DNA from: a virus
Virus record (IMG/VR): IMGVR_UViG_3300045973_000815
Location: 1 to 57,886 of that record
Direction: 5' to 3' (one strand)
DNA: 57,886 nt
A program made the translations under genes and the position numbers. Positions 30,833-39,424 of the stretch are shown here, one piece after another. Under the pieces are notes generated by a model. That model ran no database searches and was not told the DNA's origin. It saw only the letters and a list, made by a program, of their open reading frames with translations. Position 1 is the first letter of the stretch. Each line of letters opens with the position of its first letter.

Positions 30833-31201
30833 ATGGCCCTCACCGTCGACAAAGCGGACGTGCTGCTGGTTGCCGCCGAGTTGTCGACGGTGACGGACGC
30901 GCAATGGGCGTCCATCTGGGCCGACGTCGAGCTCGAGGTGGGCGTGGCTGGAGCCGGGAGTCAGGTGCGTGCTGACAGACTGGCCGTGCAGCTGGCCGCG
31001 CACATGGCAACCGTGAGGCACGTACGCAGCGGAGGGGCTGCGTCGCCCGGCCCGCTCACCTCGGTGTCGATGGGCGGCGTGTCGAAGTCCTACGCGCAGC
31101 CCGCTGGTGGCGTACGCAACTCCGCGCTCGAGTCGACGAAGTACGGGCAGGAGTACGTGAGGCTGACTCGTCTGTTCGGCAGGCGCATTCTCGTCACCTG
31201 A
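30833..31201 (+). CDS. Head-tail connector, adaptor (DUF4054-like)
   Basis: 122 residues from ATG 30833. VTDAQWASIWADVELEVG..., ADRLAVQLAAHMATVRHVR and SALESTKYGQEYVRLTRLFGRRILVT match the DUF4054 adaptor pattern of a helical bundle ending in a hydrophobic GRxxLVT. It joins the portal ring to the stopper. Confidence 0.75.
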   Translation: MALTVDKADVLLVAAELSTVTDAQWASIWADVELEVGVAGAGSQVRADRLAVQLAAHMATVRHVRSGGAASPGPLTSVSMGGVSKSYAQPAGGVRNSALESTKYGQEYVRLTRLFGRRILVT

Positions 31202-31207
31202 GGCGCC

Positions 31208-31681
31208 ATGCGCACGCGACTCACCATCAAGGACAAGGGCCTGGCCAGACTCCTGAAGGTGAGTGAGTCGCTGGCGAGGAAGCCCTACGTGAAGGTGGGC
31301 GTCATGGGCGACTCTGCCCGCGCGCCTCGCGAGGGAAACGTCGACACCATCGCCCTCGCCGTCATCCACGAGTTTGGCGTGCCCCAACGTCGCATCCCTG
31401 CCCGCCCCTTCCTGCGCAGTACCTTCGACGCGAAGAAGTCCGCGTGGAACTCCCTGCTGTCGCGCATGGCGCTGGGCGTGGTGCGCGGCAAGCTGACGGT
31501 GGAACAGGCCCTCGGGCTGCTGGGGCAGCGCGCGGCGGCTGACGTGAAGCTGCGCATCACCACGGGCAGCAACTTCGTCCCCAACGCCCCGATGACCATC
31601 GCACGCAAGGGCAGCTCGAGGCCTCTCGTCGACACAGGGCGGCTTGTCGCCTCAATTTCGTATGTCGTGGTGACGCCTTGA
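31208..31681 (+). CDS. Virion morphogenesis (HK97 gp10-like) protein
   Basis: 157 residues from ATG 31208. VIHEFGVPQRRIPARPFLRSTFD is the well-known GxxxxxIPxRPFLR box; PLVDTGRLVASISYVV is the C-terminal LxDTGxLxxSI box. Both define the tail-completion/neck family. Confidence 0.88.
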   Translation: MRTRLTIKDKGLARLLKVSESLARKPYVKVGVMGDSARAPREGNVDTIALAVIHEFGVPQRRIPARPFLRSTFDAKKSAWNSLLSRMALGVVRGKLTVEQALGLLGQRAAADVKLRITTGSNFVPNAPMTIARKGSSRPLVDTGRLVASISYVVVTP

Positions 31682-32037
31682 GCGCCTTCGAGGACATGTC
31701 TGACGTGGTGGGCCTGCTGTCCACGGGCACCTACGTCGTCACGCGGCCAGGGGCGACGGCGTACGTCAACGGCGTGCGCACGGTGGGGACGCCCACCGTC
31801 TTCAGCATCGACGCGCACATTCAGCCACTGACGGGCCTGCAGTTGGACAGGCAGCCGGATGGCTTCCGCAACTCGGAGAAGCTGGTGTGCTTCACCGTCG
31901 TCGAGCTACGCACCGTCGACGCTGCGGAGCCAGACACCGTGACTGTCTTCGGGCTGGCGCACCAGGTTGAGTCCGTGCAGCGTTGGAGCAACCTCGGAAA
32001 CTTCTACCGCGCCATCCTCGTGAGGCCCGCCAAATGA
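31678..32037 (+). CDS. Head-closure protein candidate
   Basis: 119 residues from TTG 31678, overlapping the previous stop. Beta-barrel-like profile (GTYVVTRPGATAYVNGVRTVG, FSIDAHIQPLTG, VTVFGLAHQVESVQRW) typical of stopper/head-closure proteins. Assignment from position and fold pattern. Confidence 0.65.
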   Translation: MSAFEDMSDVVGLLSTGTYVVTRPGATAYVNGVRTVGTPTVFSIDAHIQPLTGLQLDRQPDGFRNSEKLVCFTVVELRTVDAAEPDTVTVFGLAHQVESVQRWSNLGNFYRAILVRPAK

Positions 32038-32561
32038 CGTGGGCTGACGTCGAGACTGCGGTGGTGCAGTGGGTGAAGTCGTCGACTGGACTCGGCGACG
32101 CGGCCATTGTCCTCGGCCACCAGAATGGCCCCAGCCCATTCCCTGGGCCAGGCGCACAGGTGTACTTCGGCGACTTCGTCAGCGAGGGCGCCGCTGATGA
32201 CTTGACGTGGGACTTCGATGCGGGCCGTCCTGCGGGCGCGGAGATCGTCTTCACCTCGACGGGCTGGCGCACCGTGTCGTGCACCGTCAACTTCTTCTCA
32301 CCTGGCACCACGGGCAACTCGACGGCGCGCACCCTCGCGCAACAGGCGCAGTCAGGTGTGCGCCTACCGTCAGCACGCAGCGCGCTGAATGCAGCGGGCA
32401 TCGGCGTCATGGACGAAGGCCACGTCCGATGGGTGCCTGTGCAGGATTCGGGCGTGTGGTACGGAATGGCTGTGCTGGAAGTGAAGCTGCTCCTCCGCGC
32501 GACGGCCACTGAGGCCGTTGGCTACATCGCAACAGTTGTCCCCACCACCACGGTGACTTGA
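32034..32561 (+). CDS. Neck/tail terminator-like protein
   Basis: 175 residues from ATG 32034 (ATGA overlap). WADVETAVVQWVKSSTGLGDAAIVLGHQNGPSPFPGPGAQVYF resembles the start of LIC_12616-type phage proteins; the strand-rich centre and VLEVKLLLRATATEAVG end also fit. It lies just before the sheath, where the tail terminator is expected. Confidence 0.65.
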   Translation: MTWADVETAVVQWVKSSTGLGDAAIVLGHQNGPSPFPGPGAQVYFGDFVSEGAADDLTWDFDAGRPAGAEIVFTSTGWRTVSCTVNFFSPGTTGNSTARTLAQQAQSGVRLPSARSALNAAGIGVMDEGHVRWVPVQDSGVWYGMAVLEVKLLLRATATEAVGYIATVVPTTTVT

Positions 32562-32568
32562 GGTCCAC

Positions 32569-33909
32569 ATGTCGGCACTCGCAGATGTCGTTTCCGTCTC
32601 CATCACCAGCGCCACCAGCAACCCCACGCAGGCGGGATTCGGGACGCCCCTCATCCTCAGCAACTCGGCCTCGGCCTGGCTGACTGGCAACGCGGCTGAC
32701 GTGGTGCGCGAGTATACCGACGCGACGGCGGTGGCCCTGGACTTCGCCACCACCACGCCGGAGTACAAGGCGGCGTCGAAGGCCTTCAGCGCCAACCCCC
32801 GCCCGCCCAAGGTGCTGGTGGGCAAGGGTACCCTCAAGCCGGTGCCGCGCTACACCATCGTCCCTGTCGTCCAGCCGGTGGGCTTCGTCTACAAGTTCTC
32901 CGTCATCGGCACGTCGGGCGTGGCCGTGCCCCTGACGTGCACCGTCGTGACGTCGACGCTGGCGGCCATCTGCGCCGGCATCCTCGCGGCCATCAACACG
33001 GCTGCGGTGGCGGGCGTGCCCACGGCGACGGGCGGCATTACCAACGTGCAGCTGACGGGCACGGCGGGCGTGTGGTTCGGCTTCACCCCCACCGACTTCA
33101 CCAACATCGGCGTCACGGTGGACAACGCGGACCCGGGCGTGGCGACGGACCTGGCCGCCATCAACCTCGTGCGGAGCGACTGGTACTTCCTCCTCACCGT
33201 CTTCAACTCGACGGCGTCGGTGACTGCGGCGGCGGCGTGGGCGCAGGCCAACGGGAAGTTCTACCAGGCGCAGACGCAGGAGACGAACGTCCCCAACGTC
33301 GCCAGCGGCAGCGACACCACGTCGGTGGCGTACCTGCTGAAGGCCAGCGCGTACGACAACACGTACCTGCAGTTCAGCCCTGGCGCCGACGACTTCCTCG
33401 ACGCTGGCCTCACTGGCGTCGTGGCGCCCTTCACTCCCGGCGACGAGACGTGGAAGTTCAAGACCATCAGCGGCTGCCCGGTGACGGCCTTCACCGCTAC
33501 GCAGCGCACCAACATGCGGGCGAAGTACTGCAACTTCTACGAGACGACGCAGGGCGTCCCGATGACGGAGGAAGGCCAGTCCTCGTCGGGCAAGTACAGC
33601 GACCTGGTGCGCTACCTCAACTACCTGCAGGCGCGCGTGGGCGAGCGAGTCTTCGGGCGCCTCGCTGCCTTCCCCAAGGTGCCGTACACCGACGAGGGCA
33701 TCGCCGTCGTCTCGGGCGAAGTCGCCGGCCAGCTGCAGGAAGACGAGAAGCGCGGCGCCATCGCGCCAGGCTGGACCGTCTCGGTGCCCAAGGCTGCCAA
33801 CGTCAGCGCCCTCGACAAGTCCTCACGCACACTGCGCAACGTGGTGTTCGCCGCGACGTACGCGGGCGCCATTCATCGAGTGCTGATTTCTGGCTCCGTG
33901 AGCGCGTAA
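32569..33909 (+). CDS. Tail sheath protein (DUF3383-like)
   Basis: 446 residues from ATG 32569. SVSITSATSNPTQAGFGTPLILSN at the start, WYFLLTVFNSTASVTAAAAWAQA in the middle and RYLNYLQARVGERVFGRLA / YTDEGIAVVSGEVAGQLQ towards the end match the DUF3383 sheath family. A sheath means a contractile tail. One of the longest structural genes; followed by the tube gene. Confidence 0.9.
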   Translation: MSALADVVSVSITSATSNPTQAGFGTPLILSNSASAWLTGNAADVVREYTDATAVALDFATTTPEYKAASKAFSANPRPPKVLVGKGTLKPVPRYTIVPVVQPVGFVYKFSVIGTSGVAVPLTCTVVTSTLAAICAGILAAINTAAVAGVPTATGGITNVQLTGTAGVWFGFTPTDFTNIGVTVDNADPGVATDLAAINLVRSDWYFLLTVFNSTASVTAAAAWAQANGKFYQAQTQETNVPNVASGSDTTSVAYLLKASAYDNTYLQFSPGADDFLDAGLTGVVAPFTPGDETWKFKTISGCPVTAFTATQRTNMRAKYCNFYETTQGVPMTEEGQSSSGKYSDLVRYLNYLQARVGERVFGRLAAFPKVPYTDEGIAVVSGEVAGQLQEDEKRGAIAPGWTVSVPKAANVSALDKSSRTLRNVVFAATYAGAIHRVLISGSVSA

Positions 33910-33936
33910 CCCCGCTGCACCAACTGAGGAACGACC

Positions 33937-34365
33937 ATGTTCGACACGTACGACCCGGCGCAGATCAACTTCAGCTTCAACGGCTTCCTCATCAGCGGCT
34001 TCATGGACGGCACGTTCATCACCATCGAGCGCAAGGAGGACTCGTGGACGCCGCACATCGGCGCGGACGGCGAGTACGCCCGCGCGCGCAATCGCAACCA
34101 GTCGGGCACCATCAAGTTCACGGTGATGCAGACGTCCTCGTCGAATGACTTCCTGTCGACGCAGATGGCGCTGGACGAGGTGACTGGCCTGGGCACGGGG
34201 GTCGCCATGCTGCGCGACGGGTTGGGCCGCACCGTCGTCATGGGCGCGGACGCCTACCTGCTGAAGCCAGCGCAGGTGCAGTACGGCAAGGAGATCGCCG
34301 GACGCGAGTGGACGCTCGAGGTGCCGAAGCTCGAGGTGTTCATCGGCGGGAACGGGCTGACGTGA
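33937..34365 (+). CDS. Tail tube protein (DUF3277-like)
   Basis: 142 residues from ATG 33937. NFSFNGFLISGFMDGTFITIERKEDSWTPHIGADGE and ARARNRNQSGTIKFTVMQTSSSND are diagnostic of DUF3277 tail tubes, which stack inside the sheath. Confidence 0.9.
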   Translation: MFDTYDPAQINFSFNGFLISGFMDGTFITIERKEDSWTPHIGADGEYARARNRNQSGTIKFTVMQTSSSNDFLSTQMALDEVTGLGTGVAMLRDGLGRTVVMGADAYLLKPAQVQYGKEIAGREWTLEVPKLEVFIGGNGLT

Positions 34366-34598
34366 GACTCGCCGAGCTCGACCCGAAGCTGACCGACGGT
34401 CGGCTGCGCTTCCGATGCCCAGCATGCGGCGAGCACCAAATCAGCATCCCCGTCGGGCCCGTCTTCCAGGCGGTTCCGCCAATCTGGTCGGTCGCAGGCA
34501 CGCTGGAGAACCTCACGGTGCGCCCGTCCATCGATGCCCTCACGCCCCCGTGCAGGTGGCATGGCTTCATCACCAACGGGGCCATCGAGACGTGCTGA
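34362..34598 (+). CDS. DUF6527-like small protein
   Basis: 78 residues from GTG 34362, overlapping the tube stop. RFRCPACGEHQISIPV, NLTVRPSIDAL and CRWHGFITNGAIETC follow the DUF6527 order (zinc half, TxxPSI, C-HGFI-G-I). Function unknown; often found in phage structural operons. Confidence 0.75.
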   Translation: MRLAELDPKLTDGRLRFRCPACGEHQISIPVGPVFQAVPPIWSVAGTLENLTVRPSIDALTPPCRWHGFITNGAIETC

Positions 34599-34622
34599 CG
34601 TGACGTAACGAGTCGCACGGCG

Positions 34623-34655
34623 TAGCTTGCAGGGCGTCAGTGCACGCGATTGCAC
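34623..34655 (+). promoter_or_regulatory. Promoter -10 with dispersed palindrome site 6 as operator
   Basis: TAGCTT (34623-34628) is a -10-like box; GTGCACGCGATTGCAC (34640-34655) starts 11 bases after it, i.e. on the expected transcription start. The chaperone gene ATG follows at 34683 behind TTCGGAGACGCA. A protein on the palindrome would block this promoter. Confidence 0.65.
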
Positions 34656-34682
34656 TGGCGCCCTTCTTCTTTCGGAGACGCA

Positions 34683-35153
34683 ATGATTGAGCCCCACCGC
34701 CGCACCATCGATGGCTTCGACTTCGAGCTGACTCCCCTGCCCGCCTGGGCCTCGCTCGAGACCTTCCCCCGCATCACCAAGTTCCTCTCGCCCGTAGTCG
34801 ATGGGCTTGGCGACGTCGGCGGCGACAGGACGATGGCCTTGAAGGGCGTCGCGAAGGCGATTCAGGGGTTGTCCTCAAGCAACCCCGCCGAGTTGAAGGC
34901 CCTCACCCAGAAGCTCCTCGAGTCCTGCCTCATCACCTACGAGGGGAAGCAGGTCCGGTTGCTGACCATCTTCGACATCGCTATGCAGGCGCGCCTCCTC
35001 ACCGTCTTCAAGGTGCTGGCGTGGGCGGTGGAGGTCAACTACCAGGATTTTTTCGACGTGCTGAAGAGCGGGTTGTCCGCCATCGGAAGCAAGACGGGAT
35101 TCCTCTCCAAGCTCCAGACGCCGTCCTCGCCGTCTGGCCCTGCTACCGAGTGA
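34683..35153 (+). CDS. Tail assembly chaperone, zero-frame form
   Basis: 156 residues from ATG 34683, with CGGAGACGC upstream. Helical protein (FPRITKFLSPVVDGLGDVGG, KALTQKLLESCLITYEGKQVRLLTIFDIAMQ) of the Mu gp41-type chaperone layout, located between tube and tape measure. The slippery T TTT TTC at 35048-35054 is in register with its codons. Confidence 0.75.
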   Translation: MIEPHRRTIDGFDFELTPLPAWASLETFPRITKFLSPVVDGLGDVGGDRTMALKGVAKAIQGLSSSNPAELKALTQKLLESCLITYEGKQVRLLTIFDIAMQARLLTVFKVLAWAVEVNYQDFFDVLKSGLSAIGSKTGFLSKLQTPSSPSGPATE

Positions 35154-35278
35154 TGGACGCGGGCTGGGCTTCCCTCGTGGAACTCCAGTCGCAGTGGACG
35201 TTGGGCGACCTGCTGAATGCCTGTGACGCGCTGGACGCACTCGAGGAAGCTCGAGCGGCCGCATCGAAGAAGGGGTGA
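35048..35278 (+). CDS. Tail assembly chaperone -1 frameshift extension
   Basis: T TTT TTC (35048-35054) is a canonical -1 slippery heptamer. A shift there gives 124 zero-frame residues plus 74 from the -1 frame (RRAEERVVRHRKQDG...), ending at 35278, 198 in total. The -1 frame has no stop between the slip site and 35278. ATG 35153 in that frame overlaps the zero-frame stop (ATGA-type) and could instead start a separate 41-residue protein (MDAGWASLVELQ). Fused long/short chaperones by -1 shift before the tape measure are a rule in tailed phages. Confidence 0.7.
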   Translation, partial: FFRRAEERVVRHRKQDGIPLQAPDAVLAVWPCYRVMDAGWASLVELQSQWTLGDLLNACDALDALEEARAAASKKG

Positions 35279-35281
35279 CGC

Positions 35282-36883
35282 ATGGAGTCCGTACGCGAGT
35301 TGTTCCTCACGCTGGGTCTCGACGCTGACGAGTCCAAGTTCGCCTCCGCGCAGCTGGCCGTTGACGGGCTCGAGAAGGGGCTGGGCTTCCTCGTCGACGC
35401 GGCCCAGGCCCTCGCCTCCTTCCTCGTGGACGCAGTCCAGGGCACGGAGGAGTACGGCTCGAAGGTTGCGGACCTCTCCGCGCGAAGCGGCATCGCCACC
35501 GACGCGCTGCAGGGCATCGGCTATGCAGCGGAACAGTCTGGCTCTACCTTCGAGGACGCCACGCGCGCCCTTGAGGTGCTGGGGAAGACGATGGGCGAGG
35601 CGAAGGGAGGAAGCGCGGAGGCGCAGGCAGCCTTCGCCAAGCTGGGCGTGCGCGTCACCGACGCCAGCGGCAACCTGCGCGACTCCACCGAAGTCATGTA
35701 CGAGGCGGCGGACGGCCTGCTGAAGCTGCCCGAGGGCGCAGAGCGCAGCAACGCGGCAATGGCCGTCTTCGGGCGCGGCGCGAAGGCCCTGGGCGGGCTG
35801 CTGTCTGAGGGCGGCGCCGGCATCCGTGCGATGGCGCAGGAGGCGCAGGACCTCGACCTCATCATGTCCACCGACTCAGTGAAGGCTGCGGACACCTTCG
35901 GCGATAGCATGGGCAGCGTCCACCGCATCGTCGCGCGCTTCTCACAGTACATCGGCGAGACGTTGATTCCCGTCCTTCAGCCGATGCTGGACGGCTTCAA
36001 GGAGTGGTGGAAGGCCAACAACCAGCTGGTGCGCCAGCGCGTCGAGAAGTGGCTCGAGGGCGTCATCAGGTTCCTGAAGGGCACAGCCGCCGTCGTCGAG
36101 TTCGTGGTGAAGCGTTTCGAAGACTTCGTCAACGTCCTGAAGTTCATCGGCATCGCCATTGCCAGCTACGTCGTCGCCTCAGGCATTGTCGCAATCAGTA
36201 CGATGATCGGAATGGTCGCCGCAGCTGCCGCAGCAGAGGGCGGCTTCATCGCACTTGGCGTCTCGATGGTTGCCGCAGGATGGGAAGCAGCGGCGGCATG
36301 GGGCGCTGCCGACGTCACCGTCTTTGCGCTTGCTGGTGCCCTCGTAATTCTCGCCCTCATCGTCGACGACATCTACGTGACGCTGCAGGGCGGGGATTCG
36401 ATCATGGGTGAGTTCGGAGGAGAACTCGCGGCATGGATTGAGTCATGGTCGGAGCCATCGAAGGAAGACAACTGGCTCATCGCCGGAATCAAGAAGGCCT
36501 GGTGGTACCTCAACGACATTCAAGAGCGCCTGCTGCCTGCCATCATGGGCAAGCGCGGATACGGCAGCGCGCAGGTCGGTGAGGTCCGGCCTGGCGAAAC
36601 GCCAGAGCAGGCAGCTGCTCGACTCGGCGGCCACTTCGTCAACGTGGCGAACGGGGCAAGCGCATTCGGGGAGGCCTCACTTACGCCGCAGGGCACCGCT
36701 CAATCGCAGGAGCGCGCCAACTACGTGATGGCTCAGACGAACGTCACCGGGACAACCGTCACTGTCCACGCAGCGCCTGGACAGGATGCCCATTCGGTCG
36801 GTGTCGAGGTCACGAAGCAGATGGATACGTGGTGGAGTGAGAAGGCCTCGGCAGCACACGCAGTTGCGGGAGTGAAGCGATGA
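35282..36883 (+). CDS. Tail tape measure protein
   Basis: 533 residues from ATG 35282. GYGSKVADLSARSGIATDALQGIGYAAEQSG and FAKLGVRVTDASGNLRDSTEVMYEAADGL are the TP901/TMP-family core; hydrophobic segments at about 285-320 and 340-365 are the membrane-like parts used in DNA ejection. The short length suggests a short tail. Overlaps the next gene by 4 bases. Confidence 0.88.
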   Translation: MESVRELFLTLGLDADESKFASAQLAVDGLEKGLGFLVDAAQALASFLVDAVQGTEEYGSKVADLSARSGIATDALQGIGYAAEQSGSTFEDATRALEVLGKTMGEAKGGSAEAQAAFAKLGVRVTDASGNLRDSTEVMYEAADGLLKLPEGAERSNAAMAVFGRGAKALGGLLSEGGAGIRAMAQEAQDLDLIMSTDSVKAADTFGDSMGSVHRIVARFSQYIGETLIPVLQPMLDGFKEWWKANNQLVRQRVEKWLEGVIRFLKGTAAVVEFVVKRFEDFVNVLKFIGIAIASYVVASGIVAISTMIGMVAAAAAAEGGFIALGVSMVAAGWEAAAAWGAADVTVFALAGALVILALIVDDIYVTLQGGDSIMGEFGGELAAWIESWSEPSKEDNWLIAGIKKAWWYLNDIQERLLPAIMGKRGYGSAQVGEVRPGETPEQAAARLGGHFVNVANGASAFGEASLTPQGTAQSQERANYVMAQTNVTGTTVTVHAAPGQDAHSVGVEVTKQMDTWWSEKASAAHAVAGVKR

Positions 36884-37548
36884 GCGAGCGAGCACCATCG
36901 AAGGCTGAACGGGTCGTCATCGAGAACGCGGCGGGACTCAAGCTGACGGTCGACGCGACGCTGACGGAGCAACACACCGGCACGGTCGAGCTCACGAGGT
37001 ACCCGGTCGAGAGCGGCATCTCGCCGACCGACCACGCTCGAGTGGCGCCAGAGAAGGTCCAGGTCGACGGCATCATTTCGAACACGCCCGTGGGTACCAA
37101 CGAGCAGACGGCGCAGGGACTCGAGGCCATCGACCGCACCAAGTTCGCGCTGAAGCAGGACGTCTCTGGCGGCGCTGGTTCGCCTGGTGCTGGCGGCTAC
37201 GCGCTGCGCCAGCTCGCGGTGCTGCTGGCCTTCAAGAACGACCGCGCTGCGCTGGCGGTGAGCGGCCCCCTGCGGAAGTACAAGAGCATGATCCTCACGT
37301 CGCTCAGCTACACGCGCGACGCGAAGGTGGGCGATGCGCTCAAGTTCAGCGCCACCTTCGAAGAGGTGCGCTTCGTCACCAACTCGACGACGCAACTGGC
37401 AGCGGTACCGACGAAGGTACCCACCAAGTCAACTAAGTCACCGCCACCGAACCAAGGCAAGCAGAACGCGACCCCCGCAACACCCGAGCAAACGCGCTCT
37501 GTCGCGAAGGGCATTTTCAACATCGGCAAGGCACTGACGAAGGGCTGA
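36880..37548 (+). CDS. Baseplate/tail protein after tape measure
   Basis: 222 residues from ATG 36880. The strand-rich body (VVIENAAGLKLTVDATLTEQHTGTVELTRYPVESG; KSMILTSLSYTRDAKVGDALKFSATFEEVRFV) resembles baseplate hub adaptors that sit at the tube tip; the C-terminus is Pro/Thr/Lys-rich. No exact family assigned. Confidence 0.65.
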   Translation: MSERAPSKAERVVIENAAGLKLTVDATLTEQHTGTVELTRYPVESGISPTDHARVAPEKVQVDGIISNTPVGTNEQTAQGLEAIDRTKFALKQDVSGGAGSPGAGGYALRQLAVLLAFKNDRAALAVSGPLRKYKSMILTSLSYTRDAKVGDALKFSATFEEVRFVTNSTTQLAAVPTKVPTKSTKSPPPNQGKQNATPATPEQTRSVAKGIFNIGKALTKG

Positions 37549-37595
37549 ACACCTGCCCAGCGGCTGAAACTAGGCGCTGCATGTACCATTGATAC
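37549..37595 (+). promoter_or_regulatory. Cargo-gene promoter, copy 1
   Basis: CCAGCGGCTGAAA, then GGCGCTGC, then TGTAC are shared, in order and spacing, with 38517-38566. TACCAT (37584-37589) ends 6 bases before ATG 37596. TGTA/TACA arms also surround it (37583-37595). Confidence 0.65.
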
Positions 37596-38486
37596 ATGTC
37601 CAACTCTCGTGGCGGTGTTGTCGGTGGAACTCTGCAGGTCATCGGAACCCTCGCTGCCCTCTGCGTGGTGGGCGGTGTCGTCAGCGTCATCGTCGCTGAG
37701 AACCTTCGCCATCAGGAAGAGCGCGCAGAGGCCAAGCGAGTTGCCCAGGCCCCAGTCCAATTACCTCCGCCGCTGAGTGGAGAGGAAGAGCCGGCTGCGC
37801 CACCTGTCGGGCGCGGCGTGCGTCCACGGCCAGGTGCGTCATCACTTCCAGAACTCGCCTCCAACATCATCGAGAAGTACGGGAAGAATGAGCTGGCAGG
37901 CGATGACCTCTGGAAGGGATTCCGGGCGACGATTCTGGGCGAAGTGAAGATGGTCCGCGTGCCAGTCGCTGGCGACCCATACGTCGCGCTCAGTGGTGAC
38001 GGAATGCTCAAAACGCTCAGGTGCGGAATCAGTCCATCTCAGCGGAGCGCATTCACGAACATCGAGGCTGGGCAGATGATCTTGGTCCGCGCGAACGGAA
38101 AGGGCATGTCACTCGGATCTGTCTACTTCGATGAGTGTGAACTTGTAGAGGTCCTGACCCTTGAAAAGCCACACGCGCAGCAGGCGGGAGCCACGACGCT
38201 GAGTTGCATGCGTCCGCTTGCTACCAAGCACGCTGCTGAGAATGGGACCACAGCGAAGCTTGATGAGAAGGAGCGGATGCTTGCTCATATCGACGCGAAG
38301 GCATTTGAAGTGGCGAAGGCTAGAGGTATTCGGATGCTCACTTGCGATGACCCATCCGTGATCTCAATCGCCGAGTGCATTTTCGAAGACTCTGACGAGA
38401 AGAAGCAGGAGTGTAGAACTCCGACGATGCGAGGACTCCGCAAGGAGATGATGGACTTTGCTGCACTCCTGCCAGACCTCAAGTGA
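37596..38486 (+). CDS. Membrane-anchored tRNA_anti-like (OB-fold) protein, cargo gene
   Basis: 296 residues from ATG 37596. Residues about 10-33 form one transmembrane helix (GTLQVIGTLAALCVVGGVVSVIVA); a Pro-rich linker follows. NIIEKYGKNELAGDDLWKGF, DPYVALSGDGM and IEAGQMILVRANGKG...CELVEV match the tRNA_anti-like OB-fold used in many bacterial envelope proteins. No Shine-Dalgarno; promoter copy 1 sits directly before the ATG. Less GC-rich in feel than its neighbours and inserted between tail genes, so it is probably a lysogenic-conversion or superinfection gene. Confidence 0.7.
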   Translation: MSNSRGGVVGGTLQVIGTLAALCVVGGVVSVIVAENLRHQEERAEAKRVAQAPVQLPPPLSGEEEPAAPPVGRGVRPRPGASSLPELASNIIEKYGKNELAGDDLWKGFRATILGEVKMVRVPVAGDPYVALSGDGMLKTLRCGISPSQRSAFTNIEAGQMILVRANGKGMSLGSVYFDECELVEVLTLEKPHAQQAGATTLSCMRPLATKHAAENGTTAKLDEKERMLAHIDAKAFEVAKARGIRMLTCDDPSVISIAECIFEDSDEKKQECRTPTMRGLRKEMMDFAALLPDLK

Positions 38487-38516
38487 CGGCCCAGACAACG
38501 CGACGGAGTCACGCCC

Positions 38517-38566
38517 TAAACGCCTGTCCAGCGGCTGAAAATTGGCGCTGCGTGTACTGTGTCTGA
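38517..38566 (+). promoter_or_regulatory. Cargo-gene promoter, copy 2
   Basis: CCAGCGGCTGAAAATTGGCG followed by TACTGT (38555-38560), 6 bases before ATG 38567. It aligns with the segment before the previous gene. Confidence 0.65.
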
Positions 38567-39373
38567 ATGCAAAAGAAGCCAGTCGCGTGGGGGAAGTTGG
38601 TGGTGATGGTGATTCTATGGACGCCCATCATCATGGCGTACAGGTCGTGCAGGAACTACCAGCCTCCGGCTCCAGAGCCGGTGAGAGTTGCTCCGTGGAA
38701 GGGCCAGGCAGCGTGGGTTGCGATGCTCGAGAAGGTGCTCGATGCGCCGGCCTCGGTACCTGTCTACGGCAAGGTGAAGGACGGTGACGTCGACCTCATC
38801 ACCTACGACTTCGCGAAGTTGATGCCTCACGGGACAGCCACCATGACACGCACGCGCGGGAAGCCAGCTGCGTGGCGTTGGCAGGTTTCTGGAACAACGG
38901 TCCAGGTTGATGACCTTGTCCAGAAATCAGATCTGGAGCACCTGGTCACGTTTCAGGGAGGAACGGAGTGGTACCGTATCAGGTCGGGTCGATTCGCTGA
39001 CCACATGCTCGCGATTCAGCGTCCGGCAAAGTCAGACCCTATGGTGACGATCGAGCCGATGGCGTACTCCGAGACGGACGTAACGGATGGTATCCGTCCG
39101 TGGCTCTGCTCGAATGGGCGCGTCCCAGGCGTGCAAAAGACGTCGACCTTTGAGGCGACGTGCGAACGGCTCGTGCGTGAGCAGTTGAGGGCCCCGTCCA
39201 CTGCAGAGTTCCAGCAGTTCCGCGATGACCCATCGAGCTACTCAGCGAACTGCGACATGGAGATCAAGTCATGGGTTGAGGCCAAGAACGCATTCGGCGT
39301 TCCGCTGCGCAACCCATTCATCTGTCGATTCAATGCGAAGACCGGCGTCGTGACCGCGCAGTTCCTACGGTGA
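38567..39373 (+). CDS. Membrane-anchored cargo protein
   Basis: 268 residues from ATG 38567. Residues about 8-25 (WGKLVVMVILWTPIIMAY) are a transmembrane segment. The C-terminus contains LRAPSTAEFQQF and SWVEAKNAFGVPLRNPFICRFN, a pattern common at the ends of bacterial envelope proteins (LxxPSTAxF...V-A-NxFG...F-C). Same promoter as its upstream neighbour; together they look like a two-gene insertion in the tail operon. Confidence 0.65.
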   Translation: MQKKPVAWGKLVVMVILWTPIIMAYRSCRNYQPPAPEPVRVAPWKGQAAWVAMLEKVLDAPASVPVYGKVKDGDVDLITYDFAKLMPHGTATMTRTRGKPAAWRWQVSGTTVQVDDLVQKSDLEHLVTFQGGTEWYRIRSGRFADHMLAIQRPAKSDPMVTIEPMAYSETDVTDGIRPWLCSNGRVPGVQKTSTFEATCERLVREQLRAPSTAEFQQFRDDPSSYSANCDMEIKSWVEAKNAFGVPLRNPFICRFNAKTGVVTAQFLR

Positions 39374-39424
39374 TCAGTACGGCGGCGCCTGTCCCATGCG
39401 CATCTGCGGCGGTAGGGTGCACGT

